NCBI GenBank assembly: GCA_031771865.1
Contig: JASISA010000041.1
Span: forward strand, 2,356,001 to 2,420,000
Source: Nothophaeocryptopus gaeumannii
Lineage: Eukaryota > Ascomycota > Dothideomycetes > Mycosphaerellales > Mycosphaerellaceae
Direction of reading: 5' to 3'
DNA length: 64,000 bases
This document shows positions 1-9,798 of this stretch, one piece after another (the stretch's first letter is position 1; the number at the start of each line of letters is the position of its first letter). The translations under genes and the position numbers were made by a program. The notes beneath the pieces were generated by a model, which saw only the letters and a program-made list of their open reading frames with translations, was not told where the DNA came from and ran no database searches.

Positions 1-120
1 GAGACTGGGCAGCTGTTGAAGCTGGCGGGTGCTATGCCATACTAAGTGTTCACTCTGGCAGGATGAATAGGCGAGTAGGACTTTCGTAAATGGTTATCCC
101 ATTCAGATAGCTTTAATCTT

Positions 121-543
121 TTACGCAGAGCAGTCGGCAAACCTGACAGGCTCAATTCCTCCAGTATCGTCTGGTGTGCACCGGTTCCTTGCACCTTGCA
201 CTATAAAAAGGAGCGTAGTCAGTACGAATAGTCAGAGATCAATCGAAGAGGCGTCTTCGTTACTTACCCTTCCTCTGTCCGTTGATTGTGATTACCCAAT
301 ACTGTCACCTGTTTGATGTTGATTGTCGATGTATTCTGAGAAAACTTACAGCTTGATGACGGCAAGGATAGACTTCGCTGCCCTTAATACAGTCGCCGAA
401 TTGGTTCTTAGCTCCGTTCTCAGGATTGATGCAGTTCTGCTCATGCAGTCACAGTCTGTCAAGAACGGGACATGTTCTCTTACCCAAGAGGCAGACGCAA
501 ACGAGACTGCCGAGAGCAGAATGGCAACAGCGGAGAACTTCAT
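121..543 (-). CDS. Small secreted cysteine-containing protein (4 exons)
   Basis: I do not recognise a family. Exons rebuilt from splice sites: 543-484, 436-350, 301-268 and 200-121. All junctions are GT-AG and the phases close to an 86-residue protein ending in TAA. The first 19-20 residues are a typical signal peptide (MKFS, then a hydrophobic stretch, then ASAS). The mature part has five cysteines, three in exon 2 and two in exon 4, and is otherwise polar. A competing short open frame (346-543) simply reads through intron 1 and looks less protein-like. A TATA-like box lies about 75 nt upstream of the ATG. The third exon is only 34 nt, so its acceptor (302-303 versus 309-310) is the weakest part of the model. 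An apoplastic effector-type protein is an inference from size, signal peptide and cysteines. Confidence 0.6.
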
Positions 544-616
544 GCTGTGGGAATAAGGGTTGAGTAGTCAAACTGGGAGGAAATACTGTTCATTCAAGAA
601 GGATGGAGAAGAGCTA

Positions 617-624
617 TACTTATA
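617..624 (-). promoter_or_regulatory. TATA-like box of the small secreted protein gene
   Basis: On the minus strand the sequence reads TATAAGTA, about 75 nt upstream of the ATG at 543. The spacing suits a TATA box with a short leader. No other core promoter element was recognised. Confidence 0.4.
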
Positions 625-1227
625 GTCCTGTTGGCTTGTCCATGGTGGTGCTCTCCAGCACAAACGTCAAGAACAAGGGTCTATCCGACGATGCCTATTC
701 GATGGCAGTGTCTAGTTAGGGTAGTGCTGACCATGCTGGCGGCGTACGAGGCCGATGCCAAGTCTGCTGCATTCTGCCTTGACAAACATGGCGAATGATT
801 GGGAAAGCACATGTGCCGCTGTTGAGAAAGATTACATGCCGTCAAAGCTCGATGATGAGGTCAGATGTCTGAATCGAAAAAGCAGGTAAAAGATCTGGAT
901 ACAGACCGGGGTCATTGAGAAGTCAGCGCGATGAGTTCCGGGAATGGGATCTTGGCACTACAACGGCCCTTCTTCGCCGGGCTAGACCTGTGCGACAATA
1001 CGAGGGCAACGGGAAAGAGGTATGCAGGAAGAATGTCTCAAGCTCCTTTCGTTTCTGTCGAAGCAACAGCAACTGTCGAAGCCCGTCGTCGTACCGAAAT
1101 CCACTCCTAGACGCCGGAAACAATACATGTTATGAAAGAAAATCCGCCGACAAGTCTTCTTCTCTCATATGACAACAGACCTCCAGAGTTGGCACATAAG
1201 CAGTCGTTTCTGGTCCTATTGACCTAA
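625..1227. other. Intergenic, nothing recognised
   Basis: Short open frames on both strands here have no protein-like character, start context or splice structure. It holds the upstream region of the minus-strand secreted gene and the 3' flank of the C2H2 gene. Confidence 0.5.
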
Positions 1228-1503
1228 TCACATGCCATGCAACTTCCGCGTGTGATTGCGAAGATGTTCAGCACGCTTGAAGCCATTGCAAGATCCCCGG
1301 TCACATCCATCGACAGGGCAGTCGAACGTAGGTGCCATGTGAGTTCTCATGTGTCGCTCCAGTTCTGCTTTGTGATGGAAGAGGTTGGTCGACATGCAGG
1401 TGCCGCACCGGAGGCAGTTGGCAGCTTGACGGCCTGGTGGAATGGAGGCGATGGTCTGGCAGACGATGACAGAAGCAGGAGAGGTTGCAGCGGGAGCTGC
1501 CAT
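1228..1503 (-). CDS. Small C2H2 zinc-finger protein
   Basis: A 91-residue open frame with two finger-like units. The first has CLRC/CGTC cysteines followed by HMRTH. The second has CPVDGC, then 14 residues including NGFKR, then HTRKLH. The second unit matches the fungal pattern in which a phenylalanine- and arginine-bearing linker precedes a leucine-rich HLxxH helix. These pairs normally bind DNA in nuclear regulators. The N-terminal 35 residues are low-complexity Ala/Pro/Ser. The protein is short for a transcription factor, so an upstream exon may be missing, or this may be a remnant. No partner gene is evident nearby. Confidence 0.55.
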   Translation of the reverse strand: MAAPAATSPASVIVCQTIASIPPGRQAANCLRCGTCMSTNLFHHKAELERHMRTHMAPTFDCPVDGCDRGSCNGFKRAEHLRNHTRKLHGM

Positions 1504-1963
1504 GGACCAACGGAGGCACGCCCTGTGTCTAGGTGCAGTCAGTTAAAAGTGTAAGAAAAAACCCCCTCACCCGCCAGTAGGCACGTCTCCTGGCGCGGCT
1601 ACTGCAGATTCATGTTCCGCGCAAGGCTGTTGGCTTGCATGAAGGCAAATGCCAAGAGCGCGACGGCAGCGCTGATATTGGGGCTGTGCGAGGTGCGATT
1701 TGCTTCTGATCGTAAGACTGCGTTATCGTAGTCGGATTGCATTGCTGGAGCGGGAAAAGAGGTGAGAAAAGGGTCCGAGGAGGGTGCCAGGGCTGGCGGG
1801 ACATCTTATGCTGCAGAGGGCGACGCTTCTTGATCTATCACGTGCAGTCCTTCTCACACCGCAATAAGTGTAGGGGCTCCCGTTGTTGCATGGACCTCAT
1901 GCTCCAAAGTAATGTGAGCCAAGTGAGTGCCTATTCATTCGCGCCTGTCAATGATCGCCGCCT
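1504..1963. other. Intergenic, nothing recognised
   Basis: This is the flank between two minus-strand genes. No motif or convincing open frame was seen. Confidence 0.5.
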
Positions 1964-3797
1964 CTAATCAATACCAACCTCATCCCATCCCCTAACCCTC
2001 AGGCCTTTATTCTTCGGCGCCTCGATGACATTGCTAAATCTACCACCTCTGCCACTGTTTTGATACGGCACTGCAAGCCCATCCTTGTTCTTGGCCGTCT
2101 TGCTATGCTTCCGCAGCTTCTTCCGCGCGACCATGACGGGTACGGAGCTTTTGGTGACCAGGTAATTCGAGAAACTCCCCAGAAGAACGCCCTTGACAGC
2201 ACTCCTGCCACGAGAACCAATAATAACAAGCGTGGGCGATAGGAAGTCGATGACTTCGGTGATCATGTGTCGAGGAGACTTGCAGTGGAAGACTTCGACG
2301 ACGACTCGCACCTGAAGTCTAGTCTTGCGCAAGAGCCGCACGCAGCGTTCCGTGATTGCTGCATCATATTAGTACTCCAAAGTGAAATGAATGGTTCGAT
2401 TAGTACGCACCTTCCAAAGCCTTTCGACGTTCAGTCTCTGCTGAGCTGTAAACACCGCGACTTCGACTCCTCGAATCTCCAGCAGCCTCACCGAGGCTAG
2501 TTTGGGCCAGAGGTGAGGGACCAGGACTGTTAGGCTGAGCAATCGTCGGAAGCCCTTTGACAATGGCCGCAGTATCTCGCACTGATTCTGCTCCATGGCC
2601 GATCTCAACACCGCCGTTGCCCTCTCCAGATGCACCTACAGACTCCTCATCTGCAGCGAAGACTGCGAAAAGCGTGTCTCCATCTCGCAGAACCGTTCCG
2701 ATGGTCCACTCGAGCGCATACTCGGACTCCGACGAGTGGTCAGTCGCCACTAGATACATTCGTTGTCTTTTTCGACCATCTTCGGCTTCGCGCTGAAAGT
2801 GCTCGAAGTCACCGCGAATGATCTGTCGTATTACGCGGTGGGCTGAGGGCGTACTGTGGACTGACGACATGCTCAATGACAGCTTCTGGGCCGCACGAAG
2901 TTCTGACTGTGATTCATCGTCTGAGTGCAGAGGCGTAGATGCGCCTGAGGGAGCTGCATCAAAAGCAGTAGAAGGATGCACACGTCGCTTGCCGCTTGGA
3001 CTGACACTGGCGAGCTTGGTCTTGCGATCCTTCATGAAAGACACTTTGCTCTGGCCTTTCGTGGGGTCCGGCTTTGCACCGCCTGGTAAAGATTCTTGAT
3101 TACCCTCGGAGTCGGAGTCGCTCTCCTCCTCGACGTTGACAGCTTTTCCAGAAGTTGTTCGGCCAGGCTCTGGTCGTTTCCTACCTCGACCACGCTGGCC
3201 CTCATCTCTGTCCGTATCGTTATCATTGTCTGCATCCGCATCGTCATCGCTATCGCGTGGCGGGTCTATGGCGATCAGCTCAGTGCAAAAGGCATATCAT
3301 AAAGCGCCCGTGAAAGCTTCCAGATTGCACAACGTACCTTCCTGTAGTCGCCCACCCTCGTCACTAAAATGTCGCTTATGATAAGAGCCGCCAGTAGATG
3401 GTGCTGGACTACTAGCCGCGCTTCTCTGCTGACTACTCGCCCTTCGCGGATCATGTGGCCCCAGATCACCAGGCAAAGTCGAAGCAGGAGCAGGGGATTT
3501 TGGCCTTCGCGGGTCCTTGGCGCCTAGGTCGCCCGGTAGACGTATCTTTGATGTGCCATAGACAGATGACATGGCTTTTCGTTGCGGTATGGGATTGCCT
3601 AGTCTATCGAATTTCGGCCGGGATGCATAGTAGTCATCGGAAGCTTTGCGATCTTGCGGTAATGACACAGGCGGGGATGCCGGGGGTGAAGGCGAGACCG
3701 GGGGAGATGTTGGTGTATCTGTAGTTGCTGACGTTGTCGCTGCGGAGCTATCCTTCTCATTGACTTTCACGGCAGGCGACCCGGTCTCGTCCGCCAT
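1964..3797 (-). CDS. Universal stress protein (UspA) domain protein with long disordered N-terminus
   Basis: Three exons (3797-3338, 3265-2411, 2358-1964) give 569 residues with all phases closing. Intron 1 (3266-3337) has GTACGT and a TAG acceptor; the GAG acceptor 12 nt earlier would break the frame. Intron 2 is 2359-2410. The first half is Ser/Pro/acidic and disordered, with two copies of an LPGDLG..DPRR motif. The Usp fold starts in exon 2 (YLVATDHSSESEYALEWTIG) and is interrupted by an insertion rich in Gly/Ser. It ends in exon 3 with VIIGSRGRSAVKGVLLGS, the nucleotide-binding G-2x-G-9x-G(S/T) motif of ATP-binding Usp proteins, which here appears intact. Fungal members of this arrangement are stress-related nucleotide-binding proteins of unclear biochemistry. 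Function beyond the fold is unknown. Confidence 0.88.
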
Positions 3798-4287
3798 CGT
3801 GAATGTGGAGTCCCGTCAGAGTGGTATCCAGAAGTGCCTTGCGTCGTAGAGCCAATTGAGTTCTGCACTCCGTGAATGATAGAGATACGTATGCTCCCCT
3901 CGGCAATGAATTGGCGGTGAGTAATATCGAATGTGACTGCTGCGCAATCAGCCAAAGTCTACAACAATCGATATCCTTTGTGTCGTCTCCTGGTCACGAG
4001 ACATGAAGAGGTCGATGGCTGTTCTTGCTAAGAAGCTTTGGAGGTATCGATCGGGAGAGAGCGAGGTGACGAGGTGGTGGTGGAGGGGCAACCAACAGTG
4101 AACCGCAGCGTCTTCCGCCGAGAAGTCCGAAGCTGCAGGGAAGCAGTGGCCGATGAAGCGCACGGGCCGTCCACGTGCAGCTTGCCCTTGCAGATGCCAC
4201 CTTCGTTGAATGCATGAACTACTGAACGACCACCTCGACTGACGACATCTCTACTCGAATACCGTACCAACCACCCAAAATACCTCC
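3798..4287. other. Divergent promoter region, Usp gene and thioredoxin
   Basis: This 490 bp gap lies between two divergently transcribed genes, so it should hold both promoters. No specific element was recognised. Confidence 0.55.
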
Positions 4288-4998
4288 ATGATGTCGAAAG
4301 TCATCTCCATAACCTCCACTGGCCACTTCAAGCAAACCACCGGCTCCTCCACCTACACAGTCGTCGACTTCTACGCAGACTGGTGCGGTCCTTGCAAAGT
4401 AATATCCCCCGTCTTCGAACAACTCGCCGCACAAGAGTCCAAACCGGGGCGGATTACCTTCTGCAAGGTCAACGTCGACAATCAGCGCGATGTCGCAAGC
4501 ATATACGGGATAAGCGCGCAAGTTCTCTCCCCCCCCTCAACTACCAACCACCTGTCGGGCGACTGCTAATGTGTGAACAGCATGCCGACATTCCTCGTCC
4601 TGAAGGGCACGAAGGTGACTGAGACCGTCCGCGGCGCAAACCCCACGGCCCTCCGCTCCGCCATCCTCTCCGCCGCCGCCGACGCAGCAAAACTCCCCGC
4701 CAAATCCTCCGCGTCCTTCTCCGGTAAAGGACAAACCCTCAACCCCAATACATCAGGCAGTGGACAACGCCTCGGAGGTGCAGGAGGATCAGGAGGAGGA
4801 AGCGCACTAGGAGGAGGATTGCCCGACTTCACGGCACTATTTACAGCTCCCGCACAGTTTGCGCAGGGGAGGAGTATACCAGCTGCGATTGTGAGGTTTG
4901 TGGGGTTGTATCTGTCGACATTGTTTAGTTTTGATCAGGCGAGGACGGCGGAGGAGAGTCCGTTTGCTGTAAAGAGGAATACCGCGAGGGCGAGATAG
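4288..4998 (+). CDS. Thioredoxin with C-terminal extension
   Basis: Exons 4288-4517 and 4581-4998 give 215 residues. The thioredoxin fold occupies about residues 1-105. The active site WCGPCK follows FYAD, and the cis-proline strand ISAMPTF is rebuilt exactly across the intron junction. That junction needs a GC donor (GCAAGT at 4518) with a CAG acceptor at 4580; a GT donor four bases later would break the frame. After the fold comes a Gly/Ser-rich linker (about residues 130-160), then a hydrophobic segment (about 180-195), so the protein may be anchored or interact through its tail. Classical cytosolic thioredoxins stop at about 105 residues, so this is the longer thioredoxin-like type seen in filamentous fungi. 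It probably reduces protein disulfides; the location is uncertain. Confidence 0.88.
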
Positions 4999-5341
4999 GA
5001 GGTGATCGTAAGGGAGATGACTAGATGCAGGGCGAAAGGACATGAGCTATGAAGGAGTATGGAGTTTTGGGAAAGGGACGGCACTGCATAAGGATACATT
5101 CGGTCATGTTTTGGGAAACTCCGATTGCGGTCTGGCGAGAAGGCCTGCAGAGGCCAGGGAGAGGGAGAGATGCGGACATAGCAGCGAGGCAGATGACCAG
5201 GACCCTATCGGTAGGGATAATCATTAGCTACGCCTCTCGCGATTGCCAATAATGCTGCTTCTGATGATATATGCGTCTAATGCTGTATGAGGCGCTAATC
5301 GCATCCAAAAGAGACCTCCCAAACACTCATCATTAGTCCCT
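4999..5341. other. Convergent intergenic region
   Basis: This is the 3' flank of the thioredoxin gene and of the amino acid transporter gene, which converge. Nothing else was seen. Confidence 0.5.
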
Positions 5342-7165
5342 TCACAAAGACCCATCAATCCACTGCTTCAACGTCATGCCAGTCGTATAAGCCATAGCCA
5401 CACCACCCAAGCAAATGAGCGCGATATCATAGATCTTCTCCGACTTCGTCTCGGCCATACCCTTCAAATGCAATAACGGTGGGTAGATATACACCAGCGG
5501 AACACAAGCGAACGCTCCAATCAGCGCAACGAATTTGTCCAGATCCGAAGCTCCCAGAATAGCGATCGCTCCACAGAGGATCATCATTACTGTGCGGAGG
5601 CCGTTTTTCTTCCATTTGATACTCGCGCTCTTCTTCCCAGATGCCTTATCGCCAAAGAGGCGCTGCTCGATGATACGCACAGCCGGGAACAGCTGAACAG
5701 GTTCTCCGACGAGGACGGCCATGGAGTAGATGAATTGGACGGCATTGACCAGTTTGCTGTCTTGCGGGTAATTGGAGATGATCTGGATCTTGGTCTCGTC
5801 ACCAAACGTAGCGTAGCAGAGGGCGCCCACAGAAGTGAAGATGCATGTGATAATGAACATGACCAGGTAAAGCAAGTAGCTGAATTTCTCAGGTTCCTTC
5901 ATCGAGGACTGAATGGGCAGAATAAGACCAATGCCCTCGAAAGTGAAGATCGCCGAGCCGATGGTGAGGGTGAAGGCATTGGGGTTGAAGAGCTTCACGG
6001 TGGGTGCCATGCCGACGCCCGTCAGAGCTTGGATGTCATAAATCCAAATGTACAGTAGGCCGATGAGAATGAAGACGTCTGCGAGTAATGCCGCAGGACC
6101 GAGCTTAGCAATGTTACGGATAAGCGCCAGCGGGATGAGCAGGACGAATTGGATGGCGATCAGGGACGCTGTGTTAAACGGCTGAGGCTGTCCGATTGGT
6201 ACGACTGCGTGGAGGAAGGCCAGGAGGTTCTCTGCAGTGAAGATGAGACCAGCACATACGAATCCCAGCTGCGAGAGGGTGATCGAGGCCAGAATGATTT
6301 GCCTGAAGCGATTGCCAAAGATCGATTCTCCCAGTTCTCCGTAACCTCCACCCCCGTATCTTCCTCGGCATTGCAGGAGCAGGCGGAAGCAAAGTGTTGT
6401 GACAATGGAGACCATTATGAGTGTGATTGACGAAAACAGGATGCCACCGTTCCGGAATGCCTTGGGCAAGAACATGATACCGGTACCGACGAAAGCCTTG
6501 AGTAGCGTGAAGAAGGTCTTGGTAGTTCCAGCATCTCCGTCACGTTTGATCCGCTTTGAGCTCTTCTGTCTTCTGAGGAGAGGCCGCCTTTCGTGAGGAT
6601 GCTCGTCATCTTCGTCAATGGCCGAAATGGCGGATTCGGTGTCCAGGTCAGAGTCTGTATCTTCGAGATCCTCGCCAGCAAAACTACCATAGAGTTCCAG
6701 AAAAGACACAAAATTGCGAGTTACTGGAGTCGCTCGCGTACTCAATCGCCGATGCACCCTGTGCCTTTGAACATATTGCCTGCGGAATCCTCCAGGTTCG
6801 AGCTGGTCACTGACTGCCGGCTCAGATCTTGGTGCCAGGCCCGGACTAGCTCGTGCAGAGAATGTGTTGGACCGTCTCAGACTGGTACTTCCACGGGCTT
6901 TGATCTTGAAGATGTCACGGTGCATGTCACCGCCCTGCAGCTTCAAGCTCGACTCCGGTTCTGGGGATTTGGAAAGATTGCGGTCAGAACCTCTTGCCGA
7001 AACAGCATCGGAGTCGACATCATCTTCAACCTCTTCACCTGCATCGTACACGACTGCCTCAGGTTCAGCAGAATATCCATCTGGTAGATGCCGATCCACG
7101 ATATCGGCATCACGTTTGGATTGCTCGGATCCTGGCGTGTCAACCCAGTCGGCCTTGTCAGCCAT
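5342..7165 (-). CDS. Vacuolar-type amino acid transporter (AAAP family, AVT-like)
   Basis: An intronless 607-residue protein. Residues 1 to about 215 are hydrophilic, acidic and Ser-rich, the long cytosolic N-terminus typical of fungal AVT3/AVT4-like proteins. The rest holds about eleven membrane segments, starting with FFTLLKAFVGTGIMFLPKAF, the characteristic first helix of the AAAP/SLC36 family. FTFEGIGLILPI and a C-terminal GMTLKQWIDGS fit the same family. AVT3/4 homologues export neutral amino acids from the vacuole to the cytosol. The dibasic and acidic N-terminus may carry vacuolar sorting signals. The substrate cannot be read from the sequence. The ATG at 7165 is the first in frame and gives a normal family length. 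Confidence 0.9.
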   Translation of the reverse strand: MADKADWVDTPGSEQSKRDADIVDRHLPDGYSAEPEAVVYDAGEEVEDDVDSDAVSARGSDRNLSKSPEPESSLKLQGGDMHRDIFKIKARGSTSLRRSNTFSARASPGLAPRSEPAVSDQLEPGGFRRQYVQRHRVHRRLSTRATPVTRNFVSFLELYGSFAGEDLEDTDSDLDTESAISAIDEDDEHPHERRPLLRRQKSSKRIKRDGDAGTTKTFFTLLKAFVGTGIMFLPKAFRNGGILFSSITLIMVSIVTTLCFRLLLQCRGRYGGGGYGELGESIFGNRFRQIILASITLSQLGFVCAGLIFTAENLLAFLHAVVPIGQPQPFNTASLIAIQFVLLIPLALIRNIAKLGPAALLADVFILIGLLYIWIYDIQALTGVGMAPTVKLFNPNAFTLTIGSAIFTFEGIGLILPIQSSMKEPEKFSYLLYLVMFIITCIFTSVGALCYATFGDETKIQIISNYPQDSKLVNAVQFIYSMAVLVGEPVQLFPAVRIIEQRLFGDKASGKKSASIKWKKNGLRTVMMILCGAIAILGASDLDKFVALIGAFACVPLVYIYPPLLHLKGMAETKSEKIYDIALICLGGVAMAYTTGMTLKQWIDGSL

Positions 7166-7738
7166 TGTGGCGTGTTAAATTGGTCTATTGTGTCCTCGCA
7201 AGAATGTACAAAGTCTGCGGTGTCATAAAGATCGACGTCGGGTTGACACAGGGAACCAAGAGGGGTGCATCCCAAGTGTCGAAGAGATGTTTGCTGATGG
7301 GATAGGGTTGGAAGGGACTCGAGAGAAGTTGGGATCCATTCGGCACGTGCGTGATAGTCAAACTCTATCTGGGAGAAAAGTGGGAACGTCGTCCTCGGCG
7401 CTCCTCCATCGAAACATCGGTCCGCGTGACAAGGACACACCCTCACCTACTGTCACTAGTCAATACCTCACCTGCTCTTTGGTATGGCATGTGCAGACGC
7501 TCGCTGCGCTGGACATGGCGCTTGCTCAAGCCCCGCTGGGGACCTCGACTTGACGAGCACTGGCGTCGTTTCGTCCAGCATCCCAACGCCTCGTGGCAGT
7601 GCAGAGTCAGCCTCAATTGAAGCTCACGTGTACATGGTCCCTAGTACAAATGTCAGCCATGGCTTCAAAACTTTCCGTCGCAGAGATGCAGACTCACCAG
7701 TGGTTCTCGGTGATACTCTTTCGGTCACCTTGGCTTCT
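7166..7738. other. Intergenic, nothing recognised
   Basis: It lies upstream of the transporter and downstream of the secreted protein gene, both on the minus strand. Short overlapping frames show no coding character. Confidence 0.5.
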
Positions 7739-8486
7739 TCACCTTGACCACGACTTTGTCACCTTGTCGACGCTCTTAGTCCAAATCCGCTGGCCATAGA
7801 TCATGCACTTGCAGTTGACCTTACTGCAGTTGTTCATATCCCACTGCGCTATCTCGATGCCGGACATGGTGGGAGTCTGTTCGCAAGAATTTAACGAGGC
7901 AGCTACGGCTGATTGGACCAAGAACGGCGAATACTTACGCCACCAGCATCCGAGCACATGAAGTCGATTGCCTTCCCACAACAATGATCAGACTCCAGCG
8001 TGCTTGTGCAAGGGCAGTCTCGGATGCAGTAGAGCTGCCGCACTCGTCCAGGGAACTGATCCCCGTCCATTGATGGCAACTGCCTTGCAGCCTCGTGCCG
8101 TCGTTGGTACGGATGCAGTGCCATGTCCACCGAAACCAGTCGCGCCAACCCGACGGCCCAGAACACTGGTTGCTTACCGATGCTCCCGAGCAATCGCTCT
8201 GACAGCGACAATTGCTGTCACTCGTACCGCTATTACACTTCGCCTTTGTGCAGCAGCTATGTTGGAAGGGTCCTTAGACAAGCTCCCGTAATGCTGGTGC
8301 TGCTCTTGGCGGAGCAGTCCGAGGTTGAAATACAGACACCCAGGAAGAGCTCAGCTATCCGGCTGCTGGATCCTGTGTGTTCTCTGACATACCCGCCTTT
8401 TCGCCTGAGCCCACACAAGGCTCATTGACGGCGGCAAGAACCAATGCTGCCCCGGCTAGGACAAGACAGAAAGATCGAAAGTGCAT
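7739..8486 (-). CDS. Secreted cysteine-rich protein, 16 cysteines in the mature part (4 exons)
   Basis: No known family is recognised. Exons 8486-8393, 8272-8178, 8034-7939 and 7876-7739 join in phase to 140 residues. Exon 1 is a signal peptide (MHFRS, hydrophobic core, ending near LAAV). Exon 2 contributes 32 codons with six cysteines, including CCTKAKC and NCRCQSDC. Exon 3 contributes 32 codons with six cysteines, including CIRDCPC and HCCGK. Exon 4 has three (NNCSKVNCKC). One more cysteine sits just after the signal peptide, so the mature protein has an even number, as expected for full disulfide pairing. The start of exon 3 is the least certain point: two acceptors further upstream keep the same phase and would lengthen it. 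Small size, secretion and cysteine content make it a candidate effector; that role is inferred. Confidence 0.6.
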
Positions 8487-9798
8487 GTTGAGCTTTTGGA
8501 CTTCAAAAGTGGTCCATATTTTGAGGGACGGTATGTGACCATCACCTGGAAGGGACTGATCCATACTCTTACAAGCCCTCTGCCCCTCGCTATGCTACCA
8601 TGCTCTGTGCTTCGAGAGCGATCGATTGGCGAGACACAGTGGCCTAAGACGCTCGCCACCTACGCTTTCTCGCTCACTCATACCTCTGCGCCTAGCAAAT
8701 TACATCATCGTCATCACGTTGTGACACTTGGAGACCTCATCCAGGACATAGTACGAACATCTCCGCCAGTCTACAGAGCCCAAGTACATTCCAGATATGC
8801 AAGAATGAGGTCTTGTGCCATTGCCAAGAGGCGGCATCGTATATCAAGACGGATGCTTGCTTCTCCTCAAGGCAGCATTGACGGGTACTCTTGGCGAACA
8901 CGCCAAGCGCATGAATTGTGAGGATGGTTCGACGCCACTGCGGCTGAAGGCTGGATGTTGAAACATAGTCAGGCCATACACTGCCGTAAATGGTAGGTAC
9001 TCAAACGTGGAGAGAGTGGTGTCGACGTAGTCACCTGGATACATGTGAGGAACGCTGCCATCGCTGGGACACCTAGTCGCTGGGCAACGATCTCAATGCA
9101 TGCCATCAACTCTATAACTATCACGGCAACTAGTTTTCAATCCTCATAGCATCTCTGGATCAAACTACAACAGCCTGCCAGCGCAATGCGCGACCGAGCC
9201 TTTTCTTTGCCAAGTGTCTAGTGCGTTCTGCAGACTCAGAAACACCATCTGAAGGCCTTCGTCGCTCAAAAGTGTCCATATAATGCAATTATGACCAGCG
9301 ATGTAGCCAATTGTCTATCGCAAATTACTGTCGCCTGGATAATGTTATATGCCCTTTTCGGACACCGCTGCTCAACATTCACCGGTCGGTAAGCGCACAG
9401 ACCAATTCTGAGGCTCTGCTGCAAGCAAATGCGATGAATCGCGTTCACATGCAGCTTGCGGTGTCTTTCCGCTTTTGTAGGGACGCAGACGCGACTTTGA
9501 ACTGCGAAAGCACCACCCTTGTCTTTGCACCTTCAACCTCACTCTCAACATCGTCTTCAAGCAAACACCGACAAACATCTGCCAGGAAGTCTACAACACT
9601 GCACACGATCATCCGCACTACGACAGAGCGTTACTTCTGGAACCGTTTGAACAACTTCAAGAAACATCTATAAGACAGCTAAACGGCTGTTGCACCGCAA
9701 GAGGTCGAGGCACCAGCGAATACCTCTCAAAATTCACCGAGAAGACTGAACTCGCGCACGCTCTAACCTCACCAAGACTATTCAGCATATCAATCACC
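8487..9798. other. Intergenic, nothing recognised
   Basis: This 1.3 kb gap separates divergent genes. Its last 100-200 nt are probably the leader of the UBC-fold/F-box gene. Open frames at 8481-8921 and 9311-9673 lack start context, domains and splice signals. Confidence 0.5.

Noticed and set aside
346..543. 65-codon minus-strand frame with a signal peptide read as a complete protein
   Set aside because: It runs through a good 47-nt intron. Splicing gives more cysteines and closes in phase over four exons, so the spliced model is preferred.
3268..3280. Alternative GAG acceptor at 3279-3280 for Usp intron 1
   Set aside because: It would break the phase. The TAG at 3266-3267 keeps the frame through all three exons.
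4522..4580. Canonical GT donor for the thioredoxin intron
   Set aside because: It leaves the second exon out of frame. The GC donor at 4518 restores both frame and fold.
8481..8921. 146-codon plus-strand frame upstream of the secreted protein gene
   Set aside because: It is antisense to the signal-peptide exon and lacks any domain.
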